Assembly: GCF_000246855.1 (NCBI RefSeq)
Contig: NC_016609.1
Span: 4,340,001-4,404,000 of the forward strand
Direction of reading: 5' to 3'
DNA length: 64,000 bases
From: Niastella koreensis GR20-10
GTDB lineage: Bacteria; Bacteroidota; Bacteroidia; Chitinophagales; Chitinophagaceae
Shown: piece after piece, positions 43,230 through 51,857 of the stretch
Numbering within the stretch: the first letter of the stretch is position 1
Layout: every line of letters begins with the position of its first letter
The notes under the pieces: generated by a model
The model's input: the letters and a program-made list of their open reading frames with translations, nothing else
Database searches by the model: none
What the model was told of the DNA's origin: nothing
Position numbers and translations under genes: made by a program

Positions 43230-44291
43230 TCAGTTCAATAAATTCTCGAGTTCCTTTTCATTTAAAATGGTAATGGCGCCATCGTGAATATCGATCAGTT
43301 TTTCACTTTTAAATTCACTGAGTGTTCTTATCATGGAGGCTGTAGCCGTACCGGCAATGGCTGCCAGGTTTTCGCGGCTGATATTAATGGAGGTTTTGTA
43401 TTTTCTGTTTACCGTGATCAATGCATCGGCCACTTTTTTGCGCAGGGAGTTATAAGCCAATCCAAGCAACAGTTGTTCTTTTTCGGTAATGTTGCGGGCC
43501 ATCATGGTCATAAAACGCACCACCACTTCCTTGCGGGTATTCATCAATGCATCAAACTCATCTTTAGGAATGACAGACAGTTCGGTATTCTCCATGGTCT
43601 CTGCCCTTTCTTTATAAACCGTTCCTTCCAGCAGGGCCACATAACCCAGGAAATCGCCTTCGCCATAAATTCCAACTATCAGCTCCTTCCCTTCTTCGTT
43701 GGTCTTATATGTTTTTACTTTTCCTTTCTTTATATAATAGAGCCGCGCCGGGCGGTTCCCTTCTACATAAATGATCTGTTTTCTTTTATACTTGCATACA
43801 TCCCGGTTATCGCTGAGCAGGCAAAGGATATCGCGCTCATTGCCGATTTTGGGCATCTCGGCCAATTGGTGGCCATTTCCATTTATGTGCGATTCATGGC
43901 TCACAAACTCCTGTTTAATCCATTCAGCACGTTTTAAACGGCATTCTATTGCCTGTAACAGCTCGGTTTTCTGAAACGGTTGAACCATGTAATCATCTGC
44001 GCCCAACTCCATGCCTTTTCGCATTTCGGCACGGTCGGCAATAGCCGACATAAAAATGAAAGGTGTGTTGCGGATGGTGGGATTTTTGTGAAGCAAATGT
44101 AAAACGCCATAACCGTCTAATTGCGGCATCACCACATTGCATAAAATGAGGTCAGGTTTGTGATGCAATGCGATTTCAATTCCTGTTTTTCCATCTTCAG
44201 CAGCAAATACCTTGTAATTAGCCAACTCGAGGATCTCTGCAATATTTTCCCTGATCCCGGCATTGTTTTCAATAACAAGAATCTTCTTCAT
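43230..44291 (-). CDS. Pseudo-receiver fused to a Crp/Fnr regulator
   Basis: A 353-residue fusion. Residues 1-120 are a receiver fold, but the phosphoacceptor position reads DLILCNVVMP with Asn52 in place of Asp, and the conserved Lys is Gln104 (YMVQPF). Phosphorylation is therefore unlikely. Residues about 150-270 form a cNMP-type beta-roll (VCKYKRKQIIYVEGNRPARLYYIKKGKVKTY) and about 285-345 the Crp winged helix (INISRENLAAIAGTATASMIRTLSEF). It would act as a DNA-binding regulator whose input is ligand or protein rather than phosphate. It is monocistronic; a palindrome lies 43 bp upstream. Confidence 0.9.
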   Translation of the reverse strand: MKKILVIENNAGIRENIAEILELANYKVFAAEDGKTGIEIALHHKPDLILCNVVMPQLDGYGVLHLLHKNPTIRNTPFIFMSAIADRAEMRKGMELGADDYMVQPFQKTELLQAIECRLKRAEWIKQEFVSHESHINGNGHQLAEMPKIGNERDILCLLSDNRDVCKYKRKQIIYVEGNRPARLYYIKKGKVKTYKTNEEGKELIVGIYGEGDFLGYVALLEGTVYKERAETMENTELSVIPKDEFDALMNTRKEVVVRFMTMMARNITEKEQLLLGLAYNSLRKKVADALITVNRKYKTSINISRENLAAIAGTATASMIRTLSEFKSEKLIDIHDGAITILNEKELENLLN

Positions 44292-44333
44292 GTTTTTGGT
44301 CGGGTTTTAAAAATGAGCAAAAGCTGTTTATCA

Positions 44334-44348
44334 TGCTATGGCATAGCA
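44334..44348. promoter_or_regulatory. 15-bp palindrome upstream of the receiver-Crp gene
   Basis: TGCTATG, one base, CATAGCA, perfect on both arms, centred 50 bp upstream of ATG 44291. It could be an operator, perhaps for the encoded regulator itself. Confidence 0.4.
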
Positions 44349-44817
44349 CAGTCATTTAGACCTGGTTGGTCACAGTCTTCTAAGGAACAATATGAGCTAT
44401 TTATGAACGGGCCTGGATAAGGTTGAAAGAGCTTTGTTACGGAGTACTTTTTCAAAAAACACGGAGAGGCTATATTTCCCTATGGCGCACTGTAATGGCA
44501 ATTTAACCAGTGTTGAAAGTTGCTATTTAATTAACCTGCAAAGGATCGGGTTACTGCTATCGAATATGACTCGGCTGGACTATGTACTTAAAGATAACGT
44601 ATTTTATACATCATCCCTAGCCTCATCATAATTTTTTTTATGAATTCATCAGGCTAATAACAGTGAAATGAAACTGTTTATGGATTATTGTTTCCAGGTA
44701 AGACACGGTGGGAAAGTGCAAAGTTGCATAATTCTATTATTTTTTCATCCTGTACTATCAGGTTTTTTTTTAAATAATGCGAATACGTTGTAGCACATAC
44801 CAACAAACTGACCTGCA
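44349..44817. other. Gene-free spacer
   Basis: About 470 bp of AT-rich sequence between two minus-strand genes. Only a 65-codon plus-strand frame (44434-44631) without protein-like composition is present. I see no RNA gene, repeat or clear promoter here. Confidence 0.5.
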
Positions 44818-47640
44818 TCATTGTGTTACTTCATCGAGCAGGTATAATACTGACCGGTAGTTTTTCCCTGATGATTCAGCCAATGCCATTTCACAAGTTT
44901 TGGCAGTTGAGTAGCAATCTCCACAACCCGAATTGTTCACCTCCTCCACTTCCGCTTTTGTTGCTGATGCTGTTAAGCCCGGATAATAAAACCCGCGATC
45001 ACCAGCCATACCACAACAACCGGCAGTACTTGGAATTACAGGCGCTGTAACGGTTTGCGCGGCCAGCTGTAAAAGGTTTTTGTTCAGGTTCATTTTATGC
45101 AGGGAACATACCGGATGAAATACCGCGCTGTCTTTTTTCTTCGTGATGGTTAAGCGGGGCAAGAGTATATCTGTAGCAAACTGAAGACTATCAATAATTT
45201 TTAACTGGTCGAAGCGCTGTTGATTCTCCGGCGACAAATACGGCCGGCAGGTTTGCAGGGAGTGCGTGCAACTTGTAATATCGAGCACAACGGGCAAACT
45301 TCCGCCCTTGCTCCATGTCCACAACGTGTCGATGGTTTTATTTACAATAACGCGGTAGGCAGGCGTAAAGCCTTTTGAAGCAAATGGCTGTGCGCAGCAA
45401 GTGCCGGTGAGATTGTCAGGAATCAGCAGGCCTACATTGGCCTTCCGTGACAGGCGGCGGCAAACATCTACAATGGATTCTTTCTTCTCCATGTCCTTAC
45501 CCATAGTACGGCTGATGCAGGAAACAAAATACACCACATCTGCCTGTTCGGGCTTTTGTGATTTAACTGTTACCGGCGCTGTTAACTGTTGCGGCCACAA
45601 AGGGAATGCAGGCGCTATTTTGCGAACGCCACTGGTTAATTTGAACATGGCCTTTTTGCCGAATACTTTGTTCACCAGTCCGCCACTGCGCAAACCGGTT
45701 TTAATAAGCCGTTCAACAAGGCCAAAGTTTTTAGCCACCTGCATGGCAATGGCATTGCCGGTTTTGGAATGATTTTCTTTTCGCAACCGTTTAACCAGCT
45801 CGCCTGTATTGATGGATACGGGGCATTCGGTAGCGCACATGCCATCTACCGCACAGGTATCCAACCCATCATAGGCATAATCCTTTAAGATACTATTGTA
45901 GGTTTGGGTATCGCCGGCTTTTTTCAACCGCGATAAAGAACGGCGCAGCACAATGCGTTGCCTCGGGGTAAGGGTAAAGTTGCGGCTTGGGCATTTATGC
46001 TCGCAATACCCGCACTCCACACATTTGTCAACTTCCTCTTCCACTACAGGTAAAGGCTTAAGGTTCTTTAAATGACAATCTTTATCCGGATTGATGATAA
46101 CACCCGGGTTCAGGATATTACCGGGGTCAACGAGGGCTTTCAACTCCTTCATGATAGTATAGCCATCTGTGCCCCATTCCGTTTCCACATAAGGAGCAAT
46201 CTGCCTGCCAGTACCATGTTCCGCCTTTAGCGCACCATTGTACCTTTTTATGACCAATTCCGCCAATTCATCATTAAAAGCGCCAAAAACGCCCACTTCC
46301 TCTGGGGTGTCGATCGATTGCGATACCAGGAAGTGCAGGTTGCCTTCCTTGGCATGACCGAAGATGATGGCGTCGAAATATTTATATTTAATAAACAGCT
46401 GCTGCAGGTCTTCCACGCATTTGCCAAGGTTCTGGATGGGAACCGCTATATCTTCCAGCATGGCCGAAGTGCCTTTTTGCCGCACCGCTGCTACGGAAGG
46501 GTACATGCCCTTGCGCAGCTTCCAGTAACTGGCCTGCAGGTATTCATCGGTAGTAAATTCAGTTTTGTAAGTAATGGGCAATGTATTGAGGTACTGGGCA
46601 GCCCGGGTTAATTTTTCCTGTAAACCTGCGGCTGTATCAGATTGATATTCGCACAAAATACCCGCGCTGTTTCCCGGCAGGGTTTTCAAAAAAGCCGGTG
46701 CGCCTGCCTGGTCTTCAATGGAACGGATAGCGGCGCGGTCCATAAACTCCAGCGCTTCAGCGTCGCTATCGCGGAGAGCCGGAATGGCGTTACAGGCGAT
46801 AGCTGTTGATTCAAAGAACAACAGTCCGGTACTTTTATAGGGTTTATCGGGAATGGTGTTCAACACCGCTTCGGCAATAAAGGCCAGCGTGCCCTCTGCC
46901 CCTATCAGCAAATGCGCCAGGATATCCAGCGGATGCTCATAATCAAGAAAAGCATTGATGCTGTATCCCACGGTATTCTTGATCTTATACTTGTCCCTGA
47001 TCTTTTCTGTGAGAGCCGGGTTATTTTTTACGCGTTGCGCCAGTTGCAGTATGCCACCGGCCAGCTGTGGCCGGGCTGTTTCAAATCTTTTATAGTCGTC
47101 CTTATTTTCAGTATCAAACACCTCTCCATCGGGCAGCACAAACTTTAGATGCTTCAGGGTATGATAGCTGTTATTAACCACCCCGCAACACATGCCGCTG
47201 GAGTTGTTCGACAAAATGCCCCCCATCATGGCGGCATTGATGGAAGCGGGATCAGGACCTATCTTCTTTTTGTATTGTTTCAGGAAAAAATTTACGCGGC
47301 TGCCGGTGATCCCCGGTTGTACGCGTACGGCGCCCCCCTGTTGCTCGGCCTTTATCAGCGGCCAGTTGCGCGACAGATCAACCAGAATGCCCTCGGTTAC
47401 CGACTGGCCCGATAAACTGGTACCGCCGGTACGAAATGTAAGCGAGGTTTGGTGTTGTTTGGCCAGTTTGAACAACAACTGCACTTCTTCAATATTCACG
47501 GGAAACACAATGGCCTGCGGCACCAGGGTATAAAAACTCGCGTCCGATGAATACGCATGCAGGTCTATTGGACGGGTTTTTAATCTGTCTGCCGGAAACT
47601 GTGCTGCCAGGGCCTCCTGTACTTGCTTTGCCTTTGTCAT
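44818..47640 (-). CDS. FAD-linked oxidase/Fe-S dehydrogenase (D-2-hydroxyacid dehydrogenase type)
   Basis: A 940-residue protein; ATG 47640 is used because the longer frame starts with TTG. Residues about 30-250 form the FAD-binding type 4 (PCMH) domain (TFRTGGTSLSGQSVTEG, NAAMMGGILSNNSSGMCCG), then a glycolate/lactate oxidase-type C-terminal domain. About 535-610 hold two 4Fe-4S motifs (CVECGYCEHKCPS; CAVDGMCATECPV), and the end carries two CCG domains (CCAQPFASKGF, CCGMAGDRGF). It joins the parts of GlcD and GlpC into one chain and would oxidise a D-2-hydroxyacid such as D-lactate, passing electrons to the membrane chain. Confidence 0.92.
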   Translation of the reverse strand: MTKAKQVQEALAAQFPADRLKTRPIDLHAYSSDASFYTLVPQAIVFPVNIEEVQLLFKLAKQHQTSLTFRTGGTSLSGQSVTEGILVDLSRNWPLIKAEQQGGAVRVQPGITGSRVNFFLKQYKKKIGPDPASINAAMMGGILSNNSSGMCCGVVNNSYHTLKHLKFVLPDGEVFDTENKDDYKRFETARPQLAGGILQLAQRVKNNPALTEKIRDKYKIKNTVGYSINAFLDYEHPLDILAHLLIGAEGTLAFIAEAVLNTIPDKPYKSTGLLFFESTAIACNAIPALRDSDAEALEFMDRAAIRSIEDQAGAPAFLKTLPGNSAGILCEYQSDTAAGLQEKLTRAAQYLNTLPITYKTEFTTDEYLQASYWKLRKGMYPSVAAVRQKGTSAMLEDIAVPIQNLGKCVEDLQQLFIKYKYFDAIIFGHAKEGNLHFLVSQSIDTPEEVGVFGAFNDELAELVIKRYNGALKAEHGTGRQIAPYVETEWGTDGYTIMKELKALVDPGNILNPGVIINPDKDCHLKNLKPLPVVEEEVDKCVECGYCEHKCPSRNFTLTPRQRIVLRRSLSRLKKAGDTQTYNSILKDYAYDGLDTCAVDGMCATECPVSINTGELVKRLRKENHSKTGNAIAMQVAKNFGLVERLIKTGLRSGGLVNKVFGKKAMFKLTSGVRKIAPAFPLWPQQLTAPVTVKSQKPEQADVVYFVSCISRTMGKDMEKKESIVDVCRRLSRKANVGLLIPDNLTGTCCAQPFASKGFTPAYRVIVNKTIDTLWTWSKGGSLPVVLDITSCTHSLQTCRPYLSPENQQRFDQLKIIDSLQFATDILLPRLTITKKKDSAVFHPVCSLHKMNLNKNLLQLAAQTVTAPVIPSTAGCCGMAGDRGFYYPGLTASATKAEVEEVNNSGCGDCYSTAKTCEMALAESSGKNYRSVLYLLDEVTQ

Positions 47641-47709
47641 AGGGGAAAACTCAATGATTTCACTTTGCAAGGTACGTCATTGAGGCTAAACGCGGAACGC
47701 TTAATGCAA

Positions 47710-47743
47710 AACGCCTGATGAAAGCGTTCTTTCGTCAGGCGTT
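47710..47743 (-). terminator. Strong hairpin terminator
   Basis: A 15-bp stem with one mismatch (arms 47710-47724 and 47729-47743, around the word AACGCCTGA) and a 4-base loop, followed on the minus strand by a short T run. It lies downstream of the minus-strand remnant at 47770-47922, presumably its former terminator. Confidence 0.65.
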
Positions 47744-47769
47744 GACTCCAATTGCAGAAAACCGCAGGT

Positions 47770-47922
47770 CTAAGGCCGGTACCGGTATTGTTGCGTTACA
47801 GTAGGCATGCCAAGACCATCGTAAGGTACCAACCGTGCAAGGGAAGTCAGGTTTCCATTGGCATCAAATGTATTGGTAAAAGGAACCACTACATTTTCAA
47901 CGTTTATAGATTGTACTGTACC
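47770..47922 (-). pseudogene. C-terminal remnant of an exported, repeat-type protein
   Basis: A minus-strand frame of about 50 codons ends at TAG (47770-47772) with VENVVVPFTNTFDANGNLTSLARL and GMPTVTQQYRY, the look of a DUF4595/RHS-like lipoprotein C-terminus. A TAG stop at 47923-47925 directly upstream in the same frame and the absence of a start mark it as 5'-deleted. A terminator still lies below it. Confidence 0.55.
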
Positions 47923-48018
47923 CTATTAGGCCCCCGCGTATGTCATGAACGGGTAACCGCATAAAGGGATTACAATTAAAAATATGCGTGCCTGTTTGCA
48001 CTAATTTGACTAAATTCA

Positions 48019-48579
48019 TTGAATTATTTTTTTCCGCTGAAACGGTGCCTTGCCATATTACTGCTTGCAGTTCATCTGTTTAACCTTGCAGGCTATACGC
48101 TGTTGTTTGATTATTTCATGCAACAGAGCGACCAGCAACTAACCCAACAACTCGACAACGACGAGTATAACGACAGCGAGCTTATTGAAGTAAAGATCGC
48201 ATTACACACACCTTATCTTTCCAGTTGGAATGCTTATGAGCGGGTAGATGGAGAGGTAGAAGCGAATGGTGTTTATTATAATTATGTAAAAAGAAAGGTG
48301 CACAACGACACCCTGTACCTGTTGTGTTTGCCCAATGAAAACAAAACCCGGTTACACGCAGCCCGCATGGCTTATGCCGGCAAAGTGAATGATGTACCCA
48401 CCAATGCAAAGGATCCCGGGGCACTTAAAAAAAATCCGGCTGGTTCTGAATATCGTCAACCGGCAACCCATTTTACAATAATCCATCCATTGCCTTCAAC
48501 CGGTGAAAAGGCGCAATCGCCAGTACCACCATTGATATTACCCTATACAAACGCTCCATTCCATCCGCCACAGGTCTAA
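48019..48579 (+). CDS. Hypothetical protein with N-terminal membrane helix (TTG start)
   Basis: A 186-residue protein. Only TTG 48019 offers a start in frame, since an in-frame stop lies at 48007-48009. Residues about 8-32 form a membrane helix (CLAILLLAVHLFNLAGYTLLF), followed by a Gln/Asp/Asn-rich segment, a beta-rich domain (GVYYNYVKRKVHNDTLYLLCLPN) and a proline-rich tail. I do not recognise the family. It probably sits in the inner membrane with its body in the periplasm and may be linked to the FG-GAP protein downstream. Confidence 0.6.
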   Translation: MNYFFPLKRCLAILLLAVHLFNLAGYTLLFDYFMQQSDQQLTQQLDNDEYNDSELIEVKIALHTPYLSSWNAYERVDGEVEANGVYYNYVKRKVHNDTLYLLCLPNENKTRLHAARMAYAGKVNDVPTNAKDPGALKKNPAGSEYRQPATHFTIIHPLPSTGEKAQSPVPPLILPYTNAPFHPPQV

Positions 48580-48689
48580 CCTGCTAACGCTTATCATTAG
48601 TAAACCTGGTGGGGTTCAACTCCCCTGCCCATTCATTCACGCGGCTACTGGTCAATGATCCATTGATCACTGCCTCAACATATACTTCC

Positions 48690-50933
48690 ATGACCATTGC
48701 CTTTCCTCGAGGATGGCTGGCCATATTTTTATGGCTGGCCCTCTCTTGTAATACGCATCGTTCGCCCAATAAAGAAATGATAGACCTGTTGCATACTGTT
48801 GCCGAAAGTGAAAATGTACCCGGCAATTCATTTGCCTCAGAAAGGAAAAAAATATTTTACGATTCGCTGCTGCAGGCGGCCACCAGCTATCCTGATTCGG
48901 CCTCGGCCAGCTTTGGCCTGGCCAATACCCTGCTGGAGCTTGGTCAGGAAGACAAGGCCATTCCGATTTTTGAAAGCCTGATCCGCAATTTGCCACCTTA
49001 CCTGATCGATAATAAAAAATTGGTCACGAAAAGCCTGGCCATTGCATACCTGCGCCTGGGCGAAAGAATGAACTGTATTTATAATCACACTGGTGAGTCG
49101 TGTATTTATCCCATTGCCAATAAAGGCATCCACGTAAACAAACAGGGGGCCGAAAAAGCCATTGAGCTGTATACCGACTTGCTTAGATACGACGGCGACC
49201 TGGAATCACGATGGCTGCTCAACATTGCGTACATGGCTGCGGGCAGGTATCCGCAGGACGTACCACCGAATTTACTGATTACTTTACCGCCCGCCGACAG
49301 CACTGTTAGTATTAAACCGTTTACTGACCTTTCGGCCCGGCTTTCGCTGAATGTAAAGAATATGGCCGGCGGCAGCATTGTGGAAGATTTTAACAACGAT
49401 GGGTATGTAGACATCGTTACCAGCAGCTGGGGATTGCAGGAAGGCATGCATTACTATATCAATAACCGCAATGGTACCTTTACCGATGCTACAGCCACCT
49501 CCGGACTAAAAGAGCTTACCGGCGGCTTGAACATGGTGCAAACCGATTATAACAATGATGGGCTGAAGGACATTTTTGTTTTACGGGGCGCCTGGAAAGG
49601 CAAATATGGAAAAGAACCCAACTCGTTACTAAGAAACAATGGTGATGGCACGTTTACCGATGTTACCATAGCAGCAGGGTTGTTATCTTTTCACCCCACC
49701 CAAACGGCCACCTGGGCCGATTTTAACAACGATGGCTGGCTGGATGTATTTATCGGCAATGAAACAAGTAATCCCGAAGAAATGCATCCCTGTGAATTTT
49801 ATCTCAATAACCGGGACGGCACCTTCACGGAAGCTTCGGCTAAAGCCGGTTGTACCACGATCGCGTTTGTAAAAGGTGTAACCTCCGGCGACTATAACAA
49901 TGATGGTTATGTAGATCTTTTTATTTCTACGCTAAACGGGAAAAAGATCCTGTTTAAAAATGAAGGCGTAGTAAATGGCGTTTGTCATTTCAAAAATGTT
50001 TCGGAAGAAGCCGGGTTAACCAATAATACCACATCCACCTTCACTACCTGGTTCTGGGATTATGATAATGATGGCTGGCCCGACATCCTGGTTTGCGGTT
50101 ATGAATTCAGCCGTTCACTGGCCTGGTATGCCGCTGCAGAAGCACTGCATGCCAACCCGGGTAATTCGGGACATATCTTCCTGTTCCATAACAAACACGA
50201 TGGAACGTTTGAAGACGTATCGGAAAAAACGGGGTTGAACCGCATTGCTTTTGCCATGGGCGGCAATTTTGGCGATATCGACAATGATGGCTGGAGTGAT
50301 TTTTACCTGGGTACCGGCAATCCGCAATACTCCTCGCTGGTACCAAACAAGCTGTTCAAAAACGTGGACGGTAAGCGCTTTGCCGATGTTACCATTCCGG
50401 CGCGTGTCGGTAACCTGCAAAAAGGCCATGGCGTTTCTTTTATTGACCTGGATAATGATGGCGACCAGGACATTTATATTGAAATGGGTGGCGCCTATGT
50501 AGGCGATGCGTACGAAAATTCATTGTATATAAATCCCGGCCAAAACAACAACCACCGGCTGCTGCTGAGCTTACAAGGTAACGGGAGTAACCGCGCAGCA
50601 ATTGGTGCGCGCCTGAAAATATCTTTTACTGAAAATGGCAACAAACGAACGGTGTACCGAGATGTAAATTCCGGCGGCAGTTTTGGCGCCAATCCGTTGA
50701 TGCAACACATAGGCACAGGCGCCGCCACCACCATTGATGAAGTTTCCATCCTATGGCCTGGCGATTTAACAACGCAGGTATTCACCAATGTGCCGGCAGA
50801 TGTACTGATTTCCATCAAAGAGGGCGTTCATACATTTACCACTAAACGCCTGCAGCCTTTTAATTTTAATAACATAACACCAAATATTATCGATTGTTTT
50901 CCGGCAACCAGGTCGGCAGTGACCGTTAAATAA
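48690..50933 (+). CDS. CRTAC1-like FG-GAP/ASPIC-UnbV lipoprotein with TPR region
   Basis: A 747-residue lipoprotein. ATG 48690 is chosen because it yields a signal ending LALSC; the longer frame starts with GTG 48609. Residues about 40-160 are TPR-like. Then come at least seven FG-GAP calcium loops (DFNNDGYVDIV, DYNNDGLKDIF, DFNNDGWLDVF, DYNNDGYVDLF, DYDNDGWPDIL, DIDNDGWSDFY, DLDNDGDQDIY), enough for a seven-bladed propeller, and an ASPIC/UnbV domain (AAIGARLKISF, RDVNSGGSFGANPL). Such proteins in Bacteroidota are surface, calcium-binding and of uncertain role. A strong terminator follows. Confidence 0.9.
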   Translation: MTIAFPRGWLAIFLWLALSCNTHRSPNKEMIDLLHTVAESENVPGNSFASERKKIFYDSLLQAATSYPDSASASFGLANTLLELGQEDKAIPIFESLIRNLPPYLIDNKKLVTKSLAIAYLRLGERMNCIYNHTGESCIYPIANKGIHVNKQGAEKAIELYTDLLRYDGDLESRWLLNIAYMAAGRYPQDVPPNLLITLPPADSTVSIKPFTDLSARLSLNVKNMAGGSIVEDFNNDGYVDIVTSSWGLQEGMHYYINNRNGTFTDATATSGLKELTGGLNMVQTDYNNDGLKDIFVLRGAWKGKYGKEPNSLLRNNGDGTFTDVTIAAGLLSFHPTQTATWADFNNDGWLDVFIGNETSNPEEMHPCEFYLNNRDGTFTEASAKAGCTTIAFVKGVTSGDYNNDGYVDLFISTLNGKKILFKNEGVVNGVCHFKNVSEEAGLTNNTTSTFTTWFWDYDNDGWPDILVCGYEFSRSLAWYAAAEALHANPGNSGHIFLFHNKHDGTFEDVSEKTGLNRIAFAMGGNFGDIDNDGWSDFYLGTGNPQYSSLVPNKLFKNVDGKRFADVTIPARVGNLQKGHGVSFIDLDNDGDQDIYIEMGGAYVGDAYENSLYINPGQNNNHRLLLSLQGNGSNRAAIGARLKISFTENGNKRTVYRDVNSGGSFGANPLMQHIGTGAATTIDEVSILWPGDLTTQVFTNVPADVLISIKEGVHTFTTKRLQPFNFNNITPNIIDCFPATRSAVTVK

Positions 50934-50945
50934 AATAATGCGTAT

Positions 50946-50984
50946 AAAAATCCTCCGGATAAGCAATATTTCCGGAGGATTTTT
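50946..50984 (+). terminator. Intrinsic terminator after the FG-GAP gene
   Basis: AAAAATCCTCCGGA and its complement (50946-50959, 50971-50984) form a perfect 14-bp stem with an 11-base loop, T-rich at the 3' end. Confidence 0.85.
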
Positions 50985-51292
50985 ATTTGCAAAACTTTTT
51001 TAATTTCCCCTATTAATTACCCTGATTTTCATACTCTTACCCTTGCTAAATATTGTCATTAGGAAAATTTGGCCTCATGATTGCTGTGTTGGTATTGAAC
51101 AACCTCCAAGACTGGTTATTGCCCTGACAGTACGCATACATTTTCTTTCCGTATACACCCTACAGCAACACCTGTAGTTGCTGAAGTATTTATTACAGCT
51201 AACTAATCTCATGAAAAAAAGTAATTGACCAACCCGGCTTTAAACCTGGGCGGCCATCTTTTATCCAAACCACAAATCTATTATCAGAAAGT
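50985..51292. other. Gene-free spacer
   Basis: About 310 bp of ordinary AT-rich sequence before the response regulator. I see no gene, RNA or repeat in it. An AAGAAAG-like purine tract just upstream of ATG 51293 may serve as ribosome binding site. Confidence 0.4.
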
Positions 51293-51703
51293 ATGAAGCG
51301 TGTACCAATGACGATATTATACATTGACGATGACCAGGATGATCTGTTGATATTTGAAGAATCTGTTAATACTTTGTTCCCTGACATTACCCTCTTCAAA
51401 GCACAAAGCAGTGAAGCGGGCATCTATATCCTGAACCAGCTTGAGGCTGAAAAAAAGCCTTACCCGTCCTTGATCATGATCGATTTGAACATGCCTAAAA
51501 CGGACGGAAGGAAAACCTTACAGCATATCCGAAGTATTGAGAAATGGCAGGACATCCCGATTGCCATTTTCACCACCTCTGCGACCAAAGACGATATTGA
51601 GTTTTGCCAAATGTATGGGTCGGCGTGTATCACCAAACCCATGAACTTTATTGATTTCAGCAAAACTTTACAAAAATTGTTTAGTCAGATTACACCGCTT
51701 TAA
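51293..51703 (+). CDS. Single-domain response regulator (CheY/Rcp1-like)
   Basis: A 136-residue receiver domain with no output domain. Acidic residues Asp12-Asp14 (ILYIDDDQDD), phosphoacceptor Asp64 (LIMIDLNMPKTDG), Thr in FTTSATKDD and the conserved Lys in ITKPMNF are all present. ATG 51293 or 51308 could be the start. Such proteins act as phospho-relay partners of hybrid or phytochrome-like kinases; none is adjacent. A repeat element follows directly. Confidence 0.92.
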   Translation: MKRVPMTILYIDDDQDDLLIFEESVNTLFPDITLFKAQSSEAGIYILNQLEAEKKPYPSLIMIDLNMPKTDGRKTLQHIRSIEKWQDIPIAIFTTSATKDDIEFCQMYGSACITKPMNFIDFSKTLQKLFSQITPL

Positions 51704-51707
51704 AACA

Positions 51708-51857
51708 AATAGACAGTAGGCAATAGACAATAGGCCCTCCTATGCTAAAGCTTGCGCCTCTTCCGCCGGTTGGCGGATTCAGCGACATGCGGACAGTAGG
51801 CAGTGGAAAAAATCCTGACATCATTGCCAATTGTCTATTGTCTATTGATCACTGCCC
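51708..51857. repeat. Dispersed element with inverted CAATAGACAATAG words
   Basis: GACAGTAGGCAATAGACAAT-type words on the left and CAATTGTCTATTGTCTATTG on the right are reverse-complementary, with a CCGCCGGTTGGCGG hairpin between. GACAGTAGGCA occurs twice. The right arm reaches into the end of the GH106-like gene and supplies its TGA stop (51849-51851). Confidence 0.6.

Noticed and set aside
44434-44631. 65-codon plus-strand frame in the spacer
   Set aside because: Composition is not protein-like and there is no neighbour or start context to support it.
47641-47670. TTG-started extension of the FAD/Fe-S dehydrogenase
   Set aside because: ATG 47640 gives a normal start and the extension adds no recognised sequence.
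48609-48690. GTG-started extension of the FG-GAP lipoprotein
   Set aside because: The lipoprotein signal begins at ATG 48690; the extension would bury it.
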